The notes beneath the pieces are model-generated. The model saw only the letters and a program-made list of their open reading frames with translations. It made no database searches and was not told the origin of the DNA. DNA of 6,407 nucleotides from Clostridia bacterium. Its GTDB lineage: Bacteria > Bacillota_E > RBS10-35 > JAJYVN01. The position numbers were made by a program, and so were the translations under genes. The DNA is taken from assembly GCA_027335515.1 (NCBI GenBank), contig DAHWHT010000224.1:1-6407 (forward strand), in the 5' to 3' direction. Position 1 is the first letter of the stretch. Each line of letters opens with the position of its first letter. This document shows positions 1 to 5,017 of this stretch, piece after piece.

Positions 1-240
1 CTCTGTGTCAAGATGAGGGTAGACAAGCCGGGGCGAGGATTTAGACTCGGATTCCGGGGACAGCCCGTAGCCCGTATGCGGACCCGGCTTACTGGTGGTG
101 CCGCGGTTGACCGCCCACCCAATCGCCTCGGTATCGAGGGCCGCAGTCGCCCGGCGGCCTCCCAACGGTAGAACGTGCGGACGGCGATGCCGAATCCCCC
201 CGCCGTTTGCCTCCGTTGAGATCACCTGTTCGCTCGCCAT
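1..240 (-). pseudogene. Frameshifted AlpA/excisionase-type helix-turn-helix protein, cut by the left edge
   Basis: Read on the minus strand from an ATG at 240-238, the first codons give MASEQVISTEANGG. A different frame, covering about 194-106, then gives GIAVRTFYRWEAAGRLRPS followed by IPRRLGGR. The second piece closely resembles the recognition part of AlpA/excisionase and MerR-like winged helix-turn-helix proteins, whose usual pattern is LGVS-RTxYRWxxxGRLPPxIRLGGR. The two pieces lie in frames one base apart, and the junction is a run of six G (C at 196-201 on the plus strand). Removing one G would join them into a natural-looking N-terminus plus helix-turn-helix. The second frame has no start of its own, because it meets TGA at 224-222. 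Both frames stay open to the window edge. After LGGR the expected RWR and following helix are not clear, so further decay is possible. Such proteins usually control prophage or integrated-element genes, which is inference here. An indel from sequencing is the main alternative to a true pseudogene. Confidence 0.5.
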
Positions 241-253
241 GCGCCCGTTATCT

Positions 254-281
254 ACTATAGGCGGGTGCTGTCAAGGGTCAA
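254..281 (-). promoter_or_regulatory. Sigma-70/SigA-type promoter facing the left-edge helix-turn-helix gene
   Basis: On the minus strand a TTGACC -35 box (281-276) and a TATAGT -10 box (259-254) are separated by 16 bases. Each box is one base off consensus. A second TTGACA (274-269) sits seven bases further in and could pair with GATAAC at a similar spacing. The ATG at 240 begins 13 bases after the -10 box, so the transcript would have a leader of only about six bases. No Shine-Dalgarno sequence is visible before that ATG. It is the most consensus-like promoter I see in the window. Confidence 0.55.
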
Positions 282-313
282 AGGCAACTCCAAAGGGCAG
301 CCTCGACCACGCC

Positions 314-1432
314 TCAGCCCCCGGGATCCACCACCCACACCGCCCGAGGCCACGCCCGCGGGCCGGCGCCTGGGGCACACCGCCACTGGCGGCGCGGCCC
401 CCGCTGCGGGTCACCGCCCGCTGGCGTACCCACTTCCACGGCCCACAGCCAGGACCCGGGATCCGCATCGTCCCACGCCGGATGCCCGGCAGAGGTCGCA
501 TAGAGCCAGCGGGCGTCGGGCGAAACCGCCAGGCGCCAGGCGGCGCCCCCGGGCAGGTGCAGATGCTCGCAGACGTTTGGCGGTCCCGCGCCATCGCCGA
601 GTTCGGATCCCGTTCGCAGCGGCCCGGCCACACCCCCGCCCGCGGCGACCCACGTCACCCCCCCCGGCGAGGCCTGCGCCAAATCCGCCGGGTTTGGCGA
701 ACCGCTTGCCACAGGTTCCGCGGCGGCAAGCTCCAGCCCACCCGTCCCGAGCATCCAGGTCCAGACCGCGCCGCCCGCCGCCGCCCACTGGCCGGCAAGC
801 GCCACCGGTCCGGGCGCGGAACCGAGCGCCTCGACCTCTCCAGGCCGACGGTCCTTGATACCCCAGGCGCAAAGGGCCGCACCACCTTGGTCCTGCGGTT
901 CCGACCACGAACCAACCACCACATGCGCATGGTGGGCAGGCATCGCCAGCGCCCCCGGTCGGAACGCGGCAGGAACCTCATCCCAACGCCCCAGCAGGTC
1001 GAAATCGCCGCCGTGAAGCACGGCAAAGCCACCCTGCGGCCCGCCTCGGCGGTCGGCCACCAGCGAGATCAGGACGTGGCCGTCCGGGAGCACGACGGCG
1101 CTGTGCGGACCGGAAAGGCCACAGTGGCGGCCCAGCGCCTCGGGCTCCACGACGCGGACGATCTCGGGTCGATCCGGGAGATCCGCCGCCACCACATACA
1201 GCCGTGAACTCCTCGCGCCCACCAAAAGCAGCCGGCGCGCTCCGATGCGCGCCACCTGCGCGATGCCGTCGGCGGCGTACGGCAGGACGAGCCGGTGGCG
1301 GACGGCGGCAGCCTCCGCCGCGGCCTCCACCACCACCAACTGATCCGGACCATCCCCCGCCGCGCCACCGCACCCGACATAAAGCAGCGTCGGCGGGACA
1401 TCCGCCGCTTGCGCCCCGTCACCCACGGACAT
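314..1432 (-). CDS. Divergent, shortened SBP56-family (selenium-binding protein/methanethiol oxidase-like) beta-propeller protein
   Basis: This 372-residue protein resembles SBP56, a seven-bladed propeller family that includes bacterial copper-dependent methanethiol oxidase and human SELENBP1. Family-like stretches run in order: HRLVLP (46-51), SSRLYVVAADLPDRPEIVRV then VEPEAL (75-100), PHSAVVLPDGHVLIS (109-123), GGFAVLHGGDFDLLGRW (134-150), HHAHVVVGSW (167-176), and near the C-terminus LAVSPDARWLYATSAGHPAW (301-320). The usual length is about 430-470 residues. Material appears lost from the middle, around 180-290, where the family has a long insertion and an extra blade. The CSSC motif, the HHSGWN-type motif and the C-terminal AHELRYPGG histidine are not present, so oxidase or selenium-binding activity is doubtful. 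I chose the ATG at 1432 because homology begins soon after it (PPTLLYVG, 13-20); a G-rich GGGCGGGGGG precedes it. The frame stays open to an ATG at 1621, but that extension is low-complexity and overlaps the divergent gene's region. No signal peptide is seen from the chosen start. Confidence 0.72.
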   Translation of the reverse strand: MSVGDGAQAADVPPTLLYVGCGGAAGDGPDQLVVVEAAAEAAAVRHRLVLPYAADGIAQVARIGARRLLLVGARSSRLYVVAADLPDRPEIVRVVEPEALGRHCGLSGPHSAVVLPDGHVLISLVADRRGGPQGGFAVLHGGDFDLLGRWDEVPAAFRPGALAMPAHHAHVVVGSWSEPQDQGGAALCAWGIKDRRPGEVEALGSAPGPVALAGQWAAAGGAVWTWMLGTGGLELAAAEPVASGSPNPADLAQASPGGVTWVAAGGGVAGPLRTGSELGDGAGPPNVCEHLHLPGGAAWRLAVSPDARWLYATSAGHPAWDDADPGSWLWAVEVGTPAGGDPQRGPRRQWRCAPGAGPRAWPRAVWVVDPGG

Positions 1433-1604
1433 CCCCCCGCCCAGCGCCCACGGAGGTGCACGCTCCCCCGCGCGGCGGCACCATCGCGGTTCGGCGACGC
1501 CGCCGCCGCCCCTGCCGGCTCCGAACAACGGCACACACCCGCGTGGCCTTGTGGCAAGATAGGCAATGGCTTGTGTAGGTGGGCAGGGCACCCCGCCGGG
1601 AGCC

Positions 1605-1610
1605 GGAAGG
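1605..1610 (+). promoter_or_regulatory. Ribosome-binding sequence that favours the GTG start at 1624
   Basis: GGAAGG lies 13 bases before the GTG at 1624. The only other in-frame start candidate, a GTG at 1579 directly after a TAG stop, has no purine-rich sequence in front of it. The spacing is longer than ideal, so the start choice is likely rather than certain. Confidence 0.4.
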
Positions 1611-1623
1611 GCGTGGCGCAACC

Positions 1624-3669
1624 GTGTCGCTCTGGTACCGCAGGGTTCTGGCTCTGCTGATCGTGGTCGGCGTTCTGGCGGGGATCCCGGACGCGGTGGC
1701 GCGGATTCGCACCGAATCGGCCAGCCGCACCATCGAACTGGTGGCGGGCCAGCATACCTTTTCTGCGCTGGCCCGTGCGGAGGGCGCCAGCCCGACCGCC
1801 TTCCTGAAGTCGCTGCGCGGCATCGGGGTCCACGGCCTGGCCGTGTCGGAAACCACCCTGCTCACCCTCGCGTCCAGCGGCGCGGCCACGGTCCAGACGG
1901 GCCACGCCTGGCTGGCCGACCGGTTGGCGGCGGGGGTGGCGCCCCCGCCCTTCCCCGTCCAGCCCCACGCCGTTTACGTCGTGACCCGCAGCGCGGCGCT
2001 GGGGCGCTGGCTGCCCACGGCGCTGCGCCGCACGCTGCCCCGAGGTCGAAAGGTGACCGTGCACACGCTGGGCGGCGCCACCGTGATCGCGGCGGCCGGC
2101 AGCCTCTCCAACCTTGAGAAGGTACCCCTGGGCTTCGCCCCCGGGAGCTTCCGGCTGGCCCGCCAACTGCACATGGACGTGCTGCCGCGACTGCAGAACA
2201 CCACGTGGGGTCTGGGCCCCACGGCCGTCGCCGCGTTGCTGCACCGGGTGGATGCCGCCCGGGTCCCGATGCACGTCATCGCCTTTGCCGGCGAAGGGGT
2301 CAGCCTGCCAGGATACCCGGGGCACCTGGCCCTGCTTTCGAACTGGATGCGCAGCCACCGGCTTTTGTTGGGGGCCATCGAGACACCGAACCAACTCACC
2401 AACCTGCGCCTTCCCGGAAGCGTGCACCTCAACAATGCCCTTGGACAGCGCACCGTCCGGGTCTACAGCGTCCCGACCTGGCTGGTCAACAAATACAGCC
2501 CGTACCACGCGCGCATCTCACTGATGAGCGGTGTGGTCGAGCGCAACCTGCGGGTGCTCTACCTGCACCCCATCGTCACCGGCGCACAACCGCTCGCCAG
2601 CAACATCACCTTTTACCACAGCCTCGTGACCACCCTGGCCGGCCGGGGGTTCACGGTCGGAACACCCCGCCCCTTTGCCGCCATCACCGTACCGACCTAC
2701 GCCCGGGTCCTCGAGGGCCTCGCCATCCTCGCCGCCGGCCTCTGGCTCCTGGCGGGCCTCTTCCCGGACACACGCCGCCTCGGTTGGTGGCCCCTGATCG
2801 TCTTGGGTATCCTGACCGCCGGCGCGGCGGCCGTCTCCCACACCCTCGCCCCGCTGGTCGGCGCCCTGGCATCGGCCTCGGTGTTCGGCGGCCTGTCGGT
2901 ACTGTGGGCGGCGCGGCGTTGGCACGCCTGGCAGGCGGCCGAGCCCAACCCCGGCCTGGGACGGTTGTGGCTGCGCGGGGTGGGCCTGGCCGTCACCATG
3001 GCCGCCATCACCGCCCTGGGCGGCTACCTCGTCGCCACCCTGCTCGGCAGCACGCCCTTCATGCTCGACTGGGCGTACTTCCGCGGCGTCAAGCTGACCT
3101 TCCTGGGCACCCCGTTCCTGGCGGTGGTGGCCTTTGTGGTGTATGTCGGTCTGGCCCCCGAGGGTGGGCGCATCCGCGGCCTGTGGCGCGAACTCTCCTG
3201 GGCGGGCGAGGAGAACGTCAAGTTCAAGTATGTGCTGGTGTTCCTGGTGCGGGCCGCGATCGGCGGCTACTACATGCTGCGCAGCGGCAACGTCGGCGCT
3301 TCCCTGGTGCCGTCGATCGAGTTGCGCGAGCGCGACCTGCTGGCGCAGATCTTCACGTACCGCCCGCTGGAAAAGGAGTTCCTGGTGGGCTATCCGTCCA
3401 TCCTGGTGCTGGCCCTGTGCGCCGCCAGGCGCCAGCGCTGGGCATACCTCTTCTTCCTGCTTGGCGCGGCCGTCGGTCAGGTCTCCATCATGGACGCCTT
3501 CATCACGCTGCGCACCCCGCTGCTCAACTCGACGCTGCGTGAGACCTACGGACTGCTGCTCGGACTGGGCACCGGCACGATCGGTCTGCTGGTGATCTAC
3601 GCGGGCGTGCGGCTGGTCGAACGCTGGCGCGACCGGACGCCCCGCGGCGCGGGCCAACCGGCGGCCTGA
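1624..3669 (+). CDS. DUF5693 family multi-pass membrane protein
   Basis: From the GTG at 1624 this is 681 residues. It has one N-terminal membrane segment (about 5-24), then a long extracytoplasmic region (about 25-360), then roughly eight to nine hydrophobic segments from about 363 to the C-terminus. The large soluble part includes PTWLVNKYSPYHARISLMSG and RVLYLHPI. The C-terminal half carries the stretches I associate with DUF5693: GYYMLRSGN (about 549-557), a charged IELRERDLLAQ, RPLEKEFLVGYPSILVLAL, and MDAFITLRTPLLNSTLRE followed by YGLLLGLGTG. The biochemical function of the family is unknown. In Bacillota it is often encoded near csaB, the cell-wall polysaccharide pyruvyltransferase, which suggests an envelope-polymer role, but no csaB is seen here. 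Arginines (YRR) before the first helix fit a membrane-anchored N-terminus. The gene stands alone on its strand, divergent from the SBP56-like gene and convergent with the gene ending at 3703. Confidence 0.85.
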   Translation: MSLWYRRVLALLIVVGVLAGIPDAVARIRTESASRTIELVAGQHTFSALARAEGASPTAFLKSLRGIGVHGLAVSETTLLTLASSGAATVQTGHAWLADRLAAGVAPPPFPVQPHAVYVVTRSAALGRWLPTALRRTLPRGRKVTVHTLGGATVIAAAGSLSNLEKVPLGFAPGSFRLARQLHMDVLPRLQNTTWGLGPTAVAALLHRVDAARVPMHVIAFAGEGVSLPGYPGHLALLSNWMRSHRLLLGAIETPNQLTNLRLPGSVHLNNALGQRTVRVYSVPTWLVNKYSPYHARISLMSGVVERNLRVLYLHPIVTGAQPLASNITFYHSLVTTLAGRGFTVGTPRPFAAITVPTYARVLEGLAILAAGLWLLAGLFPDTRRLGWWPLIVLGILTAGAAAVSHTLAPLVGALASASVFGGLSVLWAARRWHAWQAAEPNPGLGRLWLRGVGLAVTMAAITALGGYLVATLLGSTPFMLDWAYFRGVKLTFLGTPFLAVVAFVVYVGLAPEGGRIRGLWRELSWAGEENVKFKYVLVFLVRAAIGGYYMLRSGNVGASLVPSIELRERDLLAQIFTYRPLEKEFLVGYPSILVLALCAARRQRWAYLFFLLGAAVGQVSIMDAFITLRTPLLNSTLRETYGLLLGLGTGTIGLLVIYAGVRLVERWRDRTPRGAGQPAA

Positions 3670-3702
3670 CGGGGGCGGGTGCGACGGCCCCGCACGGCGC
3701 GG

Positions 3703-4215
3703 CTACGGTTCGCTGCGCGGGCCCGGAGCGGTGCCGGCCGCATCCGGCCGCGCCGGGCCTTCCAGCCCGCGCACCTGGCTCGAAAGGGCATGGATGTGGC
3801 CGAGCAGCTCCTGGTGGTGTTGATGGCGCGTCTGGCGGAGGGTCGCGTTTTCCTCTTCCAGCTTGAGGATGCGCTGGGTCAGGTGGTCCAGCCGGTCGAC
3901 GACCTCGACCTCGTGCCGCTGGCGCGCCTCACCCGCCCGGCTGAGCACGCTCTGACCAACCGCCAGCACCGGCAGCATCAGCGCCTGGAAGAGGTTCACC
4001 CAATAGAGCATCACGGGAAACGACGGCGCGTGGTCCAGACCAAAGCGCGGGGCAAAATCCATCCACAGGGCGACGAAGCACACCAGGCCGTAAAGAAACC
4101 ACATGCTGGTGGTCACCCGCGTCACGGTGGCCGCAACCGCTTCGTTGAAACGATTGGCTCCCTTGGCGATCCCCGCGCCCGTCCGCCCGTCCGTTCCACC
4201 CGAGGACACCCGCAT
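3703..4215 (-). CDS. Small two-helix membrane protein with coiled-coil tail, possibly DUF1003-like
   Basis: This 170-residue protein has a polar N-terminus (1-34), two hydrophobic segments (about 36-54, SMWFLYGLVCFVALWM; and about 66-88, FPVMLYWVNLFQALMLPVL) and a charged C-terminal half. Residues about 100-147 show heptad-like spacing of Leu/Ile/Val (VVDRLDHLTQRILKLEEENA and onward), consistent with a coiled coil, and a Pro/Gly-rich tail follows. The pattern of a Trp-containing first helix, an F-P near the start of the second helix, an Asn within it, a GQ/SQ just after it and then a charged helix resembles DUF1003, whose function is unknown. Similarity is distant, so this is a tentative family call. 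The ATG at 4215 is preceded by AAAGGG with a four-base gap, and the frame upstream of it looks non-coding. It lies downstream of the lipoprotein gene on the same strand, separated by 134 bases containing a strong hairpin. Confidence 0.72.
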   Translation of the reverse strand: MRVSSGGTDGRTGAGIAKGANRFNEAVAATVTRVTTSMWFLYGLVCFVALWMDFAPRFGLDHAPSFPVMLYWVNLFQALMLPVLAVGQSVLSRAGEARQRHEVEVVDRLDHLTQRILKLEEENATLRQTRHQHHQELLGHIHALSSQVRGLEGPARPDAAGTAPGPRSEP

Positions 4216-4219
4216 CCCA

Positions 4220-4225
4220 CCCTTT
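4220..4225 (-). promoter_or_regulatory. Ribosome-binding site of the small two-helix membrane protein
   Basis: AAAGGG on the minus strand lies four bases upstream of the ATG at 4215. It supports this ATG over the longer open frame, which continues upstream to 4566. Confidence 0.5.
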
Positions 4226-4300
4226 CGACGATCACCGCGTCCAGGGGCCGGATGTGCCGGTGCCGCAGGGACGCCATACCGTGGAGCACGGCGCGCGACC

Positions 4301-4326
4301 GGGGCGGAGGGGATCGCCTCCGCCCC
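4301..4326 (-). terminator. Strong hairpin after the lipoprotein gene, terminator-like without a U-tract
   Basis: GGGGCGGAGG (4301-4310) and CCTCCGCCCC (4317-4326) form a perfect 10-bp stem around a six-base GGATCG loop. It begins 23 bases after the lipoprotein stop codon on the minus strand. No run of T follows on either strand, so it is not a textbook intrinsic terminator. In GC-rich genomes such stems can still act as terminators, RNA 3'-end stabilisers or partial attenuators before the next gene, which starts at 4215. Confidence 0.5.
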
Positions 4327-4349
4327 CGCGCCCCGACCATCCGGCCCGA

Positions 4350-4889
4350 TCACCAGGCCTTTCCGGACGCCTTGGCACCGGTCCCCGCAGCGGCGGTCGT
4401 GCCCGTCCCCGCCTTGGCGCCCACCGCGGCGCCGCCGCCGGCCAGGCGGTAGTGCGCCTGGACCTGCGTGGGGGCGGCGACCTTGACCTGAATCGTACTC
4501 GACTTCAGGTTCTTGCCGGCGTAACGGCCATGGTCGCCCGAGATCCGCCAGCCGCCAAAGGGCCACAACTTGGAACTCGTCGGCTTCTGCGCCAGCGAAA
4601 CCGTCTGCCCGCAGGGCACCTTCACGGTACCGCTGCCGGCGCTGATCACCTGCGTCTTGCCCGCCACGGTCGCCGTCACCGAACCCCAGGTGCTGCCCCC
4701 CGTGCGGGTGATGCGCACACCCAGTGCGCAGTCGTGGGCCTTGGCCGCCGTGGTGGTCGCTGCCGGTGTGGAACCGGCGGCCCCCGTCGCGGACGCGCCG
4801 GTGCCGGCGCCCCCGCCGGCGCCGCAGCCGGCAAGCAGCGCACCCGCGACCGCCGCGGCGGCCAGCGTCCGCACCCCGTTTCTGTCCAT
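4350..4889 (-). CDS. Putative lipoprotein with an InlB-B-repeat-like domain
   Basis: This 179-residue protein starts with a short basic segment (R3, R7), a hydrophobic alanine-rich core and a lipobox LAGC with the cysteine at 22. It is therefore predicted to be a lipid-anchored exported protein. A low-complexity Gly/Ala/Thr linker (23-50) leads to a compact beta-rich domain (about 53-149) containing GSGTVKVPCGQTVSLAQKP, then FGGW, then STIQVKVAAPTQVQAHYRL. The order of a G-T-V strand, a G-x-x-V strand, an F-x-G-W turn and a closing V-x-A-H-[FY] strand matches the divergent InlB B-repeat / Flg_new-type domain of bacterial surface proteins. Cysteines 54 and 93 could form a disulfide. A second low-complexity Gly/Ala/Lys tail ends the protein. 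Its partner or ligand is unknown. It follows murJ on the same strand after a hairpin, so its own promoter is likely but not identified. Confidence 0.78.
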   Translation of the reverse strand: MDRNGVRTLAAAAVAGALLAGCGAGGGAGTGASATGAAGSTPAATTTAAKAHDCALGVRITRTGGSTWGSVTATVAGKTQVISAGSGTVKVPCGQTVSLAQKPTSSKLWPFGGWRISGDHGRYAGKNLKSSTIQVKVAAPTQVQAHYRLAGGGAAVGAKAGTGTTAAAGTGAKASGKAW

Positions 4890-4896
4890 CCCATCC

Positions 4897-4928
4897 GGCC
4901 GGGCCCGTCGCCCGGCCTCCCTCCCTTC
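4897..4928 (-). promoter_or_regulatory. Strong Shine-Dalgarno sequence and perfect hairpin before the lipoprotein start
   Basis: On the minus-strand RNA a purine run GAAGGGAGGGAGG (4928-4916) is followed by GGCCGGGC (4917-4910), a five-base loop and GCCCGGCC (4904-4897), a perfect 8-bp stem. Seven bases then lead to the ATG at 4889. Unfolded, the Shine-Dalgarno-like run is about 26 bases from the start codon, too far for normal use. Folded, the stem would bring it to a usable distance. No other good ribosome-binding sequence is visible closer to the ATG. Confidence 0.4.
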
Positions 4929-4989
4929 GCCGTCGCCCGCTTCAGCCGGCGCGGCACCGAGGATACCGGGGAATGTAACGGGGGAAGGC

Positions 4990-5017
4990 GAGGGGATGGC
5001 GAACCCGCCCTCCCCTC
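4990..5017 (-). terminator. Hairpin overlapping the murJ stop codon, probable terminator
   Basis: Arms 4990-5001 and 5006-5017 pair over 12 positions with one mismatch (4997/5010) around a four-base loop. On the minus-strand RNA the stem begins inside the murJ stop codon region and is followed by GCCTTCCCCCG, so there is only a weak U content after it. The position at the very end of murJ and the stem strength make a transcription terminator or 3'-end structure likely. Confidence 0.5.

Noticed and set aside
95..1207. Long plus-strand open frame (370 codons) opposite the SBP56-like gene
   Set aside because: Its translation is Arg/Pro-rich with no recognisable domain. It is the antisense shadow of the minus-strand gene whose frame shows family motifs.
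1471..1505. Inverted repeat GCGGCGGC / GCCGCCGC in the divergent intergenic region
   Set aside because: The 19-base loop and simple GC-triplet composition make chance pairing likely; no operator-like pattern is attached.
1069..2508. Minus-strand open frame of 479 codons crossing the intergenic region
   Set aside because: It overlaps two better-supported genes on opposite strands, and its composition (Gln/Gly/Arg-rich) is typical of a shadow in GC-rich DNA.
2205..3542. Plus-strand 445-codon frame inside the DUF5693 gene
   Set aside because: Shifted-frame translation rich in Arg, Pro and His, with none of the hydrophobic pattern of the true frame.
2518..3657. Minus-strand 379-codon frame opposite the DUF5693 gene
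   Set aside because: Low-complexity Gly/Gln/Arg translation without motifs; an antisense shadow.
3675..3695. Short inverted repeats in the 33-base gap between the convergent genes, as a possible two-way terminator
   Set aside because: Only five base pairs in either of two mutually exclusive foldings and no T-run on either strand.
3679..4452. Plus-strand 257-codon frame opposite the two-helix membrane protein
   Set aside because: The opposite strand carries two clear membrane helices and a coiled-coil pattern. This frame has no domain and no ribosome-binding site that I can see.
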